Under the pieces are notes generated by a model. It saw only the letters and a program-made list of their open reading frames with translations, did not search any database and was not told the origin of the DNA. DNA of 55,086 bases, from NCBI GenBank assembly GCA_020439995.1, contig JAGROY010000018.1, positions 1 through 55,086 of the forward strand, written 5' to 3'. Made by a program: the position numbers and the translations under genes. Positions 27,574 to 35,989 of the stretch are shown here, piece by piece. The DNA comes from Verrucomicrobiia bacterium (GTDB taxonomy: Bacteria; Verrucomicrobiota; Verrucomicrobiia; Verrucomicrobiales; DEV007). The stretch's first letter is position 1, and each line of letters starts with the position of its first letter.

Positions 27574-28101
27574 TCATATCGAATCCTTGAGTGGCTTGTT
27601 CGTCCGGGCTTCAAGGAATTTCTCCGCTTCCGCTTGCTCAGAGGGAGAGAATACCCCGTCCCGGTCATGGTCAAATTTCTCAAGCAAGGTGCTGCGCAAC
27701 CCCTTCAGCATGGGCTGACTGGCGTCGCGTTCACGCAGTTTGCGCTGCTCTTCAGGAGTAGGAGGAGTCTTCGGAGGCCGGGCAGGCCTCCGCTTGGCCT
27801 GGTAATCCATGAATTCGTCCTTGGTCAGCTGCCCATCGCCATCAGAATCCGCAAGCGCGACCAATGAATTCGAGCTTTCAGGCATCGCCTCCGGCTTTGA
27901 AACTACAGGAACATCGATTTCATCGACGAGCGAGAGTGACTTTTCCCTTACTTCCCGCGTCTCAACCAGAGTGCCCGAAGATCCCGATTTTTCCCCGCAC
28001 CCGAACAGGGCAAATTGCAATGCCACGACCCCAGACGCCACACCCCTGACGCTCCGTGCCGGGCTGCTGCAAACGATTTCTCTTTGTTCGAAATTCCGCA
28101 T
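27574..28101 (-). CDS. EF-hand calcium-binding lipoprotein
   Basis: This 175-aa protein has a leader ending in a lipobox (VVALQFALFGC), so it is likely a lipoprotein. Two EF-hand loops are seen: DSDGDGQLTKDE (about residues 86-97) and DHDRDGVFSPSE (about 142-153), each with acidic residues at positions 1, 3, 5 and 12. The sequence between them is rich in Pro, Arg and Lys. Such proteins are common in Planctomycetes and Verrucomicrobia, with unknown roles. It lies 89 nt upstream of the HemX-like gene on the same strand; a functional link to heme synthesis is not evident. Confidence 0.8.
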   Translation of the reverse strand: MRNFEQREIVCSSPARSVRGVASGVVALQFALFGCGEKSGSSGTLVETREVREKSLSLVDEIDVPVVSKPEAMPESSNSLVALADSDGDGQLTKDEFMDYQAKRRPARPPKTPPTPEEQRKLRERDASQPMLKGLRSTLLEKFDHDRDGVFSPSEQAEAEKFLEARTNKPLKDSI

Positions 28102-28650
28102 CTCTAGGGAACCCTAGCTCCGCTTCAGCCGCTAAATCCATCGAAAACACGCCCACGACCGCCGATTCGCCAAATATAGGCGGCAAGTTCATCAAGATTT
28201 AGCACAATTCTCGGTGGCCGAACCGCTTACTATTTACGCGAAAATAGCTTTGATCAAAAAATTTCGCAAATCCAGCAATAAAGACTTGTAAATATTCTAG
28301 AAATTTTGGTAAAAGAGGAAAAATTCATGAGAAAAAGTTTGACGACCGCACCGCTATGCCTTTCAACAGGGACGCGTTTCGATGAGAAATGGCGAGCTGG
28401 GGAATTTGTGGTGAAGTCATGTCGTCATACAGGAAATGAACCACAGGAGAAACCGTCGAAAGTTCGACTTGTGACTCGTTTTCATAGACTTTTCAGCCCC
28501 TCTTCACACCTCACCATTTTCTTATCACCTCACTAAATCTTATTCTAACACCTGTTGTTCAGCCTGCGTTTAGCAGTAGGACGTATAAGGAGGCAGAAAA
28601 GGCCCTTTCTCTCCCAAATTGATAACAAGCAAACCAAAGGAAACAAGACT
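28102..28650. other. Long intergenic region upstream of the sigma-70 gene
   Basis: These 549 bp hold no convincing gene. The section about 28195-28340 is strongly AT-rich and likely contains promoters for the sigma gene and possibly the divergent EF-hand gene. A perfect Shine-Dalgarno-like TAAGGAGG sits at 28586-28593 but no start codon follows at usual spacing. A 76-codon open frame at 28306-28536 was judged non-coding. Confidence 0.4.
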
Positions 28651-29544
28651 ATGGCTAACCTCGAACTAGACGGAGGCATCAAAATCTACCTCCGGGAAAT
28701 CGGCAAGACTGCCTTGCTGACTCCCGAAGAGGAGGTGCAGCTTGCCGACCGCATCAAAAATGGCGACATGGAAGCGCGCGCACACATGATCAAGGCGAAC
28801 CTTCGTCTGGTTGTGAAGATCGCGCAGGACTATGCGAACTACGGCCTGCCCCTGCTGGATCTCATTTCAGAAGGAAACATCGGCTTGATGAAAGCAGTTG
28901 AGCGCTTCGACCCGAATAAAGGTGGCAAGCTCTCCACGTATGCCGCATGGTGGATCAAGCAGTCCATTAAGCGGGCACTTGCAAATCAGAGCAAAACCAT
29001 CCGCCTGCCCGTCCACATGGTCGATAAGATTTCGAAAATGCGGCGTGTAGCGATGAGCATGAGTGAAGAGCTTGGCCGTGAACCGACTGACGACGAACTG
29101 TCAGAAGAGATCGGCATCGATCGCTCGAAACTGGCCCAACTGAAGGCGGCTTCGCTGCGTCCCGCGTCACTGGATGCTCCGATCAGTGACGACGACAACA
29201 CCGAATTTGGTGAGATCATCGGCGACGATCGCGCGCAGACTCCGCTGGAATTGCTCAGCCACCGCAACATGCACGACCAGCTAGACGGGCTGCTCGACGT
29301 GCTCGACGGTCGCGAACGCAAGATCATCGACGCCCGCTTCGGCCTCAATGGCGAAAAGCCAAAGACGCTCGAAGAAGTCGGCCAGGAATTTGGTGTGACC
29401 CGGGAACGGATTCGCCAGCTTCAAAACATCGCGCTCAAGAAGCTTCGCCGTGCCCTTCAGAAGAAGGAAGACCCAGGCCCACGCCCCGCCCGCACGGTCA
29501 GCCCGCGCGGTCGTAAGGCGAAGCAGGCAGCGATGGTTTCCTGA
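28651..29544 (+). CDS. Sigma-70 family RNA polymerase sigma factor (RpoD/SigA-like)
   Basis: This 297-aa protein starts at ATG 28651, ahead of which AAGG lies about 10 nt upstream; a frame open to 28555 is non-family sequence. Region 1.2 (DGGIKIYLREIGKTALLTPEEEVQLADRI), region 2 (RLVVKIAQDYANYGLPLLDLISEGNIGLMKAVERFDP, KLSTYAAWWIKQSIKRAL), region 3 (SMSEELGREPTDDELSEEIGI) and region 4 (LEEVGQEFGVTRERIRQLQNIALKKLR) are all present. It lacks region 1.1 and the long non-conserved insert of classic RpoD, so it is short. This could be the main or a group 2 sigma factor; other copies outside the window cannot be excluded. It ends in a basic tail and a strong terminator. Confidence 0.95.
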   Translation: MANLELDGGIKIYLREIGKTALLTPEEEVQLADRIKNGDMEARAHMIKANLRLVVKIAQDYANYGLPLLDLISEGNIGLMKAVERFDPNKGGKLSTYAAWWIKQSIKRALANQSKTIRLPVHMVDKISKMRRVAMSMSEELGREPTDDELSEEIGIDRSKLAQLKAASLRPASLDAPISDDDNTEFGEIIGDDRAQTPLELLSHRNMHDQLDGLLDVLDGRERKIIDARFGLNGEKPKTLEEVGQEFGVTRERIRQLQNIALKKLRRALQKKEDPGPRPARTVSPRGRKAKQAAMVS

Positions 29545-29567
29545 GACGACGAAAATCAAAATTGCCG

Positions 29568-29606
29568 AAACCGGCGCGGGATTAACCTGTCCCGCGTCGG
29601 TTTTTT
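29568..29606 (+). terminator. Rho-independent terminator of the sigma-70 gene
   Basis: A 14-bp stem (29568-29581 with 29590-29603, one G-T pair) with an 8-nt loop is followed by a T-run, 23 nt after the stop codon. This is a textbook intrinsic terminator. Confidence 0.92.
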
Positions 29607-29643
29607 GTGCTCTCACCAAACTGACCAATCCCGGTCGAGTAGT

Positions 29644-29713
29644 AGGAGCTGCCCCCCCTCGAGGGGGGCCGTCCTCTCGCTGTCCCATGCGGGCGGGGCC
29701 ATCCACAGCTCCT
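29644..29713. repeat. Nested inverted repeat, candidate structured element
   Basis: An 8-bp inverted repeat (aggagctg at 29644-29651, cagctcct at 29706-29713) encloses a perfect GC-rich palindrome (cccccctcgagggggg at 29653-29668). The inner remainder (29669-29705) is also GC-rich. It lies between the sigma-70 terminator and the ECF-like sigma gene stop. It could be a REP-like element, a terminator of the minus-strand gene, or a small RNA. Confidence 0.6.
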
Positions 29714-29843
29714 CCACGGAGAACTTATAAGTCAACTCGTTCGCAACCACGGGCAACCCGAACAACCGTTCTTTGCCACCATTCCCCTTCCGAAGAGTAA
29801 TCCGCCAGCCTTGCCCGTAAGTCCCTGTAAGTCTACGATGACC

Positions 29844-30584
29844 TTAGGATGATCTCAACGACGCCTGAAGGTGGCGGAGTTCTTCATCGATGGCTTCTTC
29901 AGTCGGGAATTGAAGCGTGTCGGCGATCTCGGCCCGTAGCATAATTCTGAAACGCTGGCGAAATCGATGCACTGATTGTCGGGCGGTCGTTGGGGACACC
30001 CCCATAGCTTTTTCCACATCTGCATAGTCAGCGGAATCGCGAGTCGCGGGAGTAATGCCAAGAAATGGCTGGAGCACAACAAAGTGAGCGTCTCGCCCGG
30101 AGGCAGCGTAGTCGCGAGCGAGGCGAGTACTGGCGAGTTCGAGCACTGCCGCTGCCCAATGGCGATCAAACTCCTCGTCGGGCGACCGATTTCCTCTGAC
30201 AGCGACAAGATAGGGTTCCAGTTCCTCCAGTGCCAGAGCCCTGCGACCGCCGCCGCGTTTCTCGCGCATCTGCGTCCGGCGCCAGTCAATGATGCGGCGG
30301 CGCAAGGTGGTGATTAGGAAGGTGCGCAGTCGCCAGTGTTCAGGATCGATCTTAGCTAAGAAGGTCTCAGAGTCTTCCACAAGCCGCCTGAAGAATTCCT
30401 GCGTGATGTCCTCCGCGTCCTCCGGCGAGAGCCCCTCCCTCCGGGCTAAGCCATAAAGCGGCTTCCAGTAGAGTCGACAAAGTTCACCCAGTGCCGCTCC
30501 AACATCTTTCCCACGAGCTTCTACTACCAAGCTCCAGCGGGTCTCGGGAAATGAGTGATCCTGAAAGTTGGTAGTCGACGGCAT
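29844..30584 (-). CDS. ECF-like RNA polymerase sigma factor, divergent from a Ser/Thr kinase
   Basis: The protein is 246 aa from ATG 30584; the frame runs open to 30932 but would overlap the kinase gene, and PSTTNFQDHSFPETRWSLVVEARG is the usual N-terminus for this group. Sigma region 2 is seen in ALGELCRLYWKPLYGLARREGLSPEDAEDITQEFFRRL and region 4 in KAMGVSPTTARQSVHRFRQRFRIML. This belongs to the kinase-linked sigma factors abundant in Planctomycetes and Verrucomicrobia, where the sigma gene sits beside an Hanks-type kinase instead of an anti-sigma factor. Activation by phosphorylation is the model for this class and is inferred here. Its likely targets include the adjacent operon. Confidence 0.9.
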   Translation of the reverse strand: MPSTTNFQDHSFPETRWSLVVEARGKDVGAALGELCRLYWKPLYGLARREGLSPEDAEDITQEFFRRLVEDSETFLAKIDPEHWRLRTFLITTLRRRIIDWRRTQMREKRGGGRRALALEELEPYLVAVRGNRSPDEEFDRHWAAAVLELASTRLARDYAASGRDAHFVVLQPFLGITPATRDSADYADVEKAMGVSPTTARQSVHRFRQRFRIMLRAEIADTLQFPTEEAIDEELRHLQASLRSS

Positions 30585-30750
30585 GAACGGCGCGGGTGAA
30601 AGATTCTGCAGATTGGTGCGGGCATGTCGAGACGATTCGTCGATCCACGGCACCGGATGCACCGGACGGCACTGGATAAGCACCGACATTCGGCTCGCCA
30701 AATCGGGTTCCAACGTGTCACTATCGACTTGTGGCATCGATCCATAGTGT
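30585..30750. promoter_or_regulatory. Shared divergent promoter region of sigma and kinase genes
   Basis: These 166 bp separate the start codons of the two divergent genes, so both promoters must lie here unless transcripts start inside a coding region. No confident -35/-10 pair is visible. Confidence 0.4.
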
Positions 30751-33552
30751 ATGTCCGAGATTCCCGCTTCCACTTTTTCGTCAGACGATCCTTCCGGCGA
30801 ATCTGGTGCCGCCGCACAAATCCCGTCGTCATCTCTTGCCAGGGCGAACGACCTCTTTCTCGCGAACCTTCTCGAGATTGGGTTTGGCGACACTGAAGGG
30901 GAATGCGAGGCTCCACGTGCGGAACCGCACATCTGGACTGCCCCCGGTGTGGAGGAGCTTCAGGGACGGTTACCCGGGTATGATGTGGTGCGCATGTTGG
31001 GACGTGGCGGCATGGGAGCAGTTTACGAGGCACGGCACCTGCGTCTGAACAGGCGCGTCGCCATCAAAGTGCTCCCCGCTGAAATGAGCGAGGAACCGGG
31101 CATGGCCACCCGCTTCCGCCGCGAGGCCGAAACCATGGCACAACTGCGGGCCCCCTCGGTGGTGCAAGTGCATGACTGCGGCGAGACCGACGCTGGACAC
31201 CTCTACTACGTGATGGAGTTTGTCGAGGGAGAAGACTTGGCGGCGCGCCTCGCCCGGTCGCCCGCCCCGACAGTCGAGGAATCGCTCGTCATTCTCAACA
31301 CGGTTTGTCAATCCCTCACATTGCTCCATACTCACGGCATCGTGCACCGGGACGTGAAGCCAGCCAACGTTCTCCTGGCCAGTAGCGGTCAGGTGAAACT
31401 GGCCGACTTCGGGCTCGCCGCTTCAGTAGAAAGGGAAATGCTCGCCCCTGCGCTCACGCGCCCCGGCAGCTCTCTGGGCACTCTTGAATATGCAGCGCCC
31501 GAGCAACTCGCGCGTTCGGCGCGACCTGGCCCAGCCACGGATATCTACAGCCTGGGCGTGATCACCTACGAAATGCTCACTGGCGAGCTGCCGCGCGGCG
31601 TCTTTGATCCACCGTCGGTGCGCAACCCCGCTCTGGAGCCCGCCTTCGACGGCGTCGTCCTGCGTGCGCTTCAGAGCGATCCCGCGCGGCGCTTTGCTTC
31701 AGCCGAAGAATTCCGGGAGGCTCTCGCGCAGGCGGCAGACCGCAGGCGGCAGCAGAGTTTGCGGGAGCGGGAGATGCGACGCCGATTGGCGCGCCGAGCC
31801 CGAGCAGCAGCGGTGCTGGGATCGCTGGCGCTACTCGCCCTTGGTGCTGCCATGTTCGCCTGGAGCGAACGCGGTCGAGCGATCGCCAGCCGCGTAGAAG
31901 CCAGAAAGGCACAGGCCGACACCGAGGATTTAATTCAGTTTCTCCTCACCGACCTGCGTAAGAAACTTGAGCCAACAGGCAAACTCGACGCCATGGAATC
32001 AGTGCTGGAGCGGGCAGTCGCGTTCTTTCGGGAGAAGCATCGGTCGTCTGGAAATTCCGATGCCACCGCACTGGATCTGGCCCGCGTGCTTGTGATCAAA
32101 GGCGATGTCATTGGCGTTCGCGGGCTGAGCGCCGAGGCCGACAAACTCTATACCGAGGCCATCGAACTGGCGGAAAAGGCGAGGGATCACTCGCCACTCG
32201 ACGTCGAGAACACAACCTCCCTTGCCGAATACCTCAGGGACCGTGCCGAGCACCGCATGACCCAGGGTCAGTTCGATCAATCGCTCGTCGACGCCGAACG
32301 CATGCAGACGGAGCTTCTAAAATTGCCCGAGCCAATGCGGACTGCACAGACGACTGAGATGATCGCTGCAAGTTACGTCGCCATTGGCAATCCCAAGGGT
32401 TATCTGGGGAATCTATTCGGGGCAGGCGAAGCCTACCGCGAGGCCCGAAGAATCTATACGGAACTCCTGGCAGCCAGACCAGACGACGACGGGCTGCGTT
32501 ATGCCCTGGCCGTCATCGAGACGAGCCTCGGTTCAAACGCTGAGACCTTGGGAAACTACGACGCCATGCTCACCCACTTCACCGCATATCACGACTACGT
32601 CCTCCAACGGTTTGGGGCCGATTCCGAAATCTACTCCCATGCGGCATTTCGCATGGGGGTCGCCATGAACAAGCTCGAACGGTTTGGTGAGGCCGAAACC
32701 TTTCTGTCGAACGCCGCGCGCATTGCAGAGGCAGATCTGAAGAAGCGACCGGGACACACTGGCACGATGAATCATCTCCATTGGTGCTACCTCGAACTGG
32801 CGAAGGCGAGCGCCGGATTGAAGCGTGACGAAGCGGCCGAGCAATGGCTCACAAAATCGAACGAGATCGAAGCCGCCCGATTGAAATTGGAACGCGAATC
32901 CGCTCCAGACGAAAGCGCCGAACTGGTGACGGACTTCGCCAGACTCCACTCCGAGGATGATACAGGAGTCGAGGCTTGGTGGGATTTTTGCCAGAAGCTG
33001 CAAAAGGCCATCGAGGCGGGAACTCAGGATCCCGAAGAGCACCGCAGCCGCTACCAGGAATGGCTGATGCGGATCACTCAGGAGTCCGCTGGCCTTCCCG
33101 CCGCTCATCCGGTTCGCACCGCCGAGGCATTTATCCACAATCGCATTGGCAGCCTCCTTCTCAACATCGATGCGGATGCCGCTGCCGAAGAATTCGCTGC
33201 GTCACTCGCCATCCGGCAGGTGCTTCTTGAAGCTGATCCAGACAACGCCACTCTCCAGATCCGCGCCTGCTCCAGCGCCCTGCATCTGACCAATGCCCGT
33301 GCCTACGGAAGTGACGACGCGCAGTTCTTCGCAGCCACCACCGTGTTCCTTGCAGCAGCGAAACGCCTCTCCCAAGAGGCTCTCGATCAAAATCGCCAGG
33401 GATTCAGCATAGCCGAGACTTTCGCGGCGACTACCGAAGCCGCCGCTCTCCACTGGCCCGATGCTGGCAACGTCGCCCGGATCACCGAAATACGAAACGA
33501 TGCCGCGACACTCCTGCTCCGCCCGAACGAACAAAGCGCTCTGAGAAAGTAG
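30751..33552 (+). CDS. Membrane Ser/Thr protein kinase with TPR-like C-terminal region
   Basis: This 933-aa protein has an acidic N-terminal extension, then a Hanks-type kinase domain (about residues 75-335): glycine loop MLGRGGMGAVYEA, VAIKVL lysine, HRDVKPANVLL catalytic loop, ADFGLAA, GTLEYAAPEQ. All catalytic residues are present. A membrane helix follows (AAVLGSLALLALGAAMFAW, about 350-370), then a long helical region (about 380-930) resembling degenerate TPR repeats (SHAAFRMGVAMNKLERFGEAETFLSNAARIAEADL), probably outside the membrane. It is divergent from the ECF-like sigma gene and 59 nt upstream of the haloperoxidase gene on the same strand. It likely senses an outside signal and controls the sigma factor; this is inference. 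Confidence 0.92.
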   Translation: MSEIPASTFSSDDPSGESGAAAQIPSSSLARANDLFLANLLEIGFGDTEGECEAPRAEPHIWTAPGVEELQGRLPGYDVVRMLGRGGMGAVYEARHLRLNRRVAIKVLPAEMSEEPGMATRFRREAETMAQLRAPSVVQVHDCGETDAGHLYYVMEFVEGEDLAARLARSPAPTVEESLVILNTVCQSLTLLHTHGIVHRDVKPANVLLASSGQVKLADFGLAASVEREMLAPALTRPGSSLGTLEYAAPEQLARSARPGPATDIYSLGVITYEMLTGELPRGVFDPPSVRNPALEPAFDGVVLRALQSDPARRFASAEEFREALAQAADRRRQQSLREREMRRRLARRARAAAVLGSLALLALGAAMFAWSERGRAIASRVEARKAQADTEDLIQFLLTDLRKKLEPTGKLDAMESVLERAVAFFREKHRSSGNSDATALDLARVLVIKGDVIGVRGLSAEADKLYTEAIELAEKARDHSPLDVENTTSLAEYLRDRAEHRMTQGQFDQSLVDAERMQTELLKLPEPMRTAQTTEMIAASYVAIGNPKGYLGNLFGAGEAYREARRIYTELLAARPDDDGLRYALAVIETSLGSNAETLGNYDAMLTHFTAYHDYVLQRFGADSEIYSHAAFRMGVAMNKLERFGEAETFLSNAARIAEADLKKRPGHTGTMNHLHWCYLELAKASAGLKRDEAAEQWLTKSNEIEAARLKLERESAPDESAELVTDFARLHSEDDTGVEAWWDFCQKLQKAIEAGTQDPEEHRSRYQEWLMRITQESAGLPAAHPVRTAEAFIHNRIGSLLLNIDADAAAEEFAASLAIRQVLLEADPDNATLQIRACSSALHLTNARAYGSDDAQFFAATTVFLAAAKRLSQEALDQNRQGFSIAETFAATTEAAALHWPDAGNVARITEIRNDAATLLLRPNEQSALRK

Positions 33553-33611
33553 GATTCTCAAAAGAATCTTCTGCCTGTCACGAGTGGGACGCTTTGTCGA
33601 TTTGATGGGAA

Positions 33612-35138
33612 ATGGCATTCATCCGAGCTTACATTTCCAAGGAAACGCCGATACAAAGACGTCTTGCTCCTCTTCTGCTGGGCGCGGCATTGCTCTGTAT
33701 CTTGCCTCGCTCTGTATTTTCGCAAAACCACAGTCAGACCTTTTACGATGCCCCTGGGTTCGGCCCTTACGCATTCGACACACTTTCCGGGACTGCTACC
33801 TACTGCGGATGCAATGACCCCAAGCCTGATGGCACTTGCCATGGCAATAGCGAGGGCAATGGCAGCGACGAGGAAACGGTCGCCGCCACGGCATCAGATT
33901 TCGCTTTACCTTCCGCTGGCCAAGTAGTGCTCGAATGGAATGAGGCATTCCTTGCGCCTGTTCAGGAGCAATCCCCACCGCCTGTGGTCGTCGCCCGAAA
34001 TCTTGCGATCCTGCATCTGGCGATTCACGAGGTCTTCGAGGAGTTGGATCAAGCGAATGGAACGCCAACGGCAACCGCTGCAGCATGTGCTTCGAGCGCA
34101 GCGCGTGAAGTATGTGCCGCGTTTTTTCCATCGAGGCAGGGGGAATTTGATCGGCTTTGGAAGGAGCAGACGGCGCAACTTCCCGTTCAGGAAAAATCAG
34201 CTGCCCTCGAGCGCGGCGCGGCCATTGCGCAGCGCTGGCTCGAAAGCCGGAGAGGGGACGCAGCAGGCACCACGACCCACTACCTGCCGAGGTCAGAGCC
34301 TGGTCAATGGCGGCGCACAGAACCGGCGATGCGGCCGCCTGAATTGCCGCGTTGGTTCGAAGTGGTGCCCTTTGTTCTGGAAACCGCCGCGCAGTTTCGT
34401 CCAGAGGCGCCTCCGGCCTTGAACTCCTCAGCGTACAGCGAAGCCGTCAATGAAGTGCGGTTGATGGGTGGGGCTGACAGCTCCTTACGGACGGTCGAAC
34501 AGACGCAGATTGCGCATTTCTGGTCGGACTTCAGCTACACATCGACTCCGCCGGGTCATTGGAATTCCATCGCCCGCACACTTGCCAGCGAAGAGCAGCT
34601 ATCGGCAAAGGAAACGGCGAAGCTTTTCGCGATTTTGAATGTGGCGATGGCCGATGCAGGCATCGCCTGCTGGGACGCAAAATACGCATATAATTTCTGG
34701 CGGCCAGCAACAGCGATTCACCGGGCCGACGAGGATAGAAATGAAGCCACTTCGCCGGACGAGGAATGGCGCCCGCTTTTGGCGGAGCCACCCCATCCGG
34801 AATACGTCTCGGGCCACGCCACTTTCAGTGGCGCAGCCGCCACAGTCCTGGCTGCGTTGTTGGGTGGCGACAGGGTTGAGTTCACCACGGGAAGCGACGC
34901 CATGACCGGTGCGGCTCGCCATTTTTCTTCTCTTGAAGAATGCGCCAGCGAAATCTGCATGAGCCGGGTTTATGGCGGGATTCATTTCAGTTTTTCCGGA
35001 AAAACCGGCTGCGAACTCGGACGCAAAGTCGGGGAGTTCACGTTGGAGAATTTTGGACGCGCGCTAAAACCCCGCGCGCCCGAACCCATCACCGAAGGCG
35101 CCGCACCTGCCGACTCGCTCACCTCCAGAACACCATGA
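33612..35138 (+). CDS. Secreted vanadium-dependent haloperoxidase (PAP2 superfamily)
   Basis: Haloperoxidases of this family use vanadate and hydrogen peroxide to oxidise halides. The 508-aa protein has an N-terminal signal (RRLAPLLLGAALLCILPRSVFS). The vanadate ligands are all found, with the spacing known from fungal chloroperoxidase: K357 and R364 in KYAYNFWRP, S400-G401-H402 in YVSGHATFSG, and R452 and H458 in SRVYGGIHFSF, where H458 would bind vanadium and H402 act as acid-base. The all-helical PAP2 core covers about residues 100-490. Whether it is a chloro-, bromo- or iodoperoxidase cannot be told, and some relatives act as acid phosphatases. Its stop overlaps the next gene (ATGA), so it is coupled to the cohesin-like protein. 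Confidence 0.9.
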   Translation: MAFIRAYISKETPIQRRLAPLLLGAALLCILPRSVFSQNHSQTFYDAPGFGPYAFDTLSGTATYCGCNDPKPDGTCHGNSEGNGSDEETVAATASDFALPSAGQVVLEWNEAFLAPVQEQSPPPVVVARNLAILHLAIHEVFEELDQANGTPTATAAACASSAAREVCAAFFPSRQGEFDRLWKEQTAQLPVQEKSAALERGAAIAQRWLESRRGDAAGTTTHYLPRSEPGQWRRTEPAMRPPELPRWFEVVPFVLETAAQFRPEAPPALNSSAYSEAVNEVRLMGGADSSLRTVEQTQIAHFWSDFSYTSTPPGHWNSIARTLASEEQLSAKETAKLFAILNVAMADAGIACWDAKYAYNFWRPATAIHRADEDRNEATSPDEEWRPLLAEPPHPEYVSGHATFSGAAATVLAALLGGDRVEFTTGSDAMTGAARHFSSLEECASEICMSRVYGGIHFSFSGKTGCELGRKVGEFTLENFGRALKPRAPEPITEGAAPADSLTSRTP

Positions 35139-35983
35139 ACGCTCGCATATTCCTCTCCATCGCGCTTCTCACTACGGTTTCGACACATGCGCAGACGCTG
35201 ATCGTTGGCGACGCCCCCAGCAGCAGTGGCGAGGCGGCGATCCTGCCGCTCTCTTTGGCCGGACAGTCGACGATCACTGGTCTCCAGTTCGACATCGTTT
35301 ACCCTACTGGTCATGCCAAGGGTGGCGCGGCCATTTCAACGGTCGAAGGAACCAATCACAAGGCCGAGGCGCGCGAAGTTGCCCCCGGGCGGAATCGCGT
35401 TGTGCTCTTCTCGCCCACCAATCTGCCATTGCCCGAGGAAGCCATTTTGCAAATTCCTCTCGCCCTGCCGGTTGGCGCGCCCGCTGGTGGTCCAGACGTG
35501 ACGGTGCAGAATATTCAATTCGTCACCACAGAGGGACAACTTCTCAGGCCGTCAGTTCAGTACGGCACGATCGCGCAATGGCGCAAGGCCCACTTCACGG
35601 CGCCTGAACTCGCCAACGCCGCAATCATTGGCGACGACCGCGATCCAGATGGAGACGGTCTGCCCAATCTTGGAGAGCTGGCGGGTGGTTCGGATCCGAA
35701 GGTCCACGACGGCGCGCGCGCCCCGCAATTGAGCGGCATTTTGGACGCTGCCAATCGGCCCTACCTGACATTGCGCTACCATCAGGCAAAGAATCCTACA
35801 GCAGTGGTGGTCGATGCGGAAGTCAGCAGCGATCTGAAAACGTGGACGCTGGCAAACCCCGCGCCTGCCCCGACCGGCAACAGCGACGCCACCTCCGTCG
35901 AGCTCGAAGCCCGCTTCGAAATCACCGGTGCCCAACACTTTCTGCGGCTGAAGTTCCTCCGCGCTGCCGCCGTCAACCCTTGA
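35135..35983 (+). CDS. Secreted protein with a cohesin-like domain
   Basis: This 282-aa protein starts at the ATG overlapping the haloperoxidase stop (ATGA). A signal peptide (MNARIFLSIALLTTVSTHA) is followed by a beta-sandwich (about residues 20-150) with the cohesin pattern: TLIVGDAPSSSGEAAILPLSLAGQ, ITGLQFDIVYP, PGRNRVVLFSPTNLPLPEEAILQIPL. Then comes a calcium-type DRDPDGDGLPNLGELAGGSDP and a C-terminal beta-rich segment (VSSDLKTW ... FLRLKFLR) shared with other secreted proteins in this window. Cohesins bind dockerins, and the next gene begins with a dockerin, so these two proteins may bind each other. The cohesin call rests on pattern only. Confidence 0.8.
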   Translation: MNARIFLSIALLTTVSTHAQTLIVGDAPSSSGEAAILPLSLAGQSTITGLQFDIVYPTGHAKGGAAISTVEGTNHKAEAREVAPGRNRVVLFSPTNLPLPEEAILQIPLALPVGAPAGGPDVTVQNIQFVTTEGQLLRPSVQYGTIAQWRKAHFTAPELANAAIIGDDRDPDGDGLPNLGELAGGSDPKVHDGARAPQLSGILDAANRPYLTLRYHQAKNPTAVVVDAEVSSDLKTWTLANPAPAPTGNSDATSVELEARFEITGAQHFLRLKFLRAAAVNP

Positions 35984-35989
35984 TTCCCC

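Noticed and set aside
28306..28536. Possible 76-aa gene upstream of the sigma-70 gene
   Set aside because: No family resemblance and no plausible ribosome site; amino-acid composition looks like translated leader DNA.
33553..33568. Hairpin (gattct-caaa-agaatc) between the kinase and haloperoxidase genes as a terminator
   Set aside because: The six-pair stem is weak and lacks a T-run, so it does not argue strongly against cotranscription of the kinase and haloperoxidase genes.
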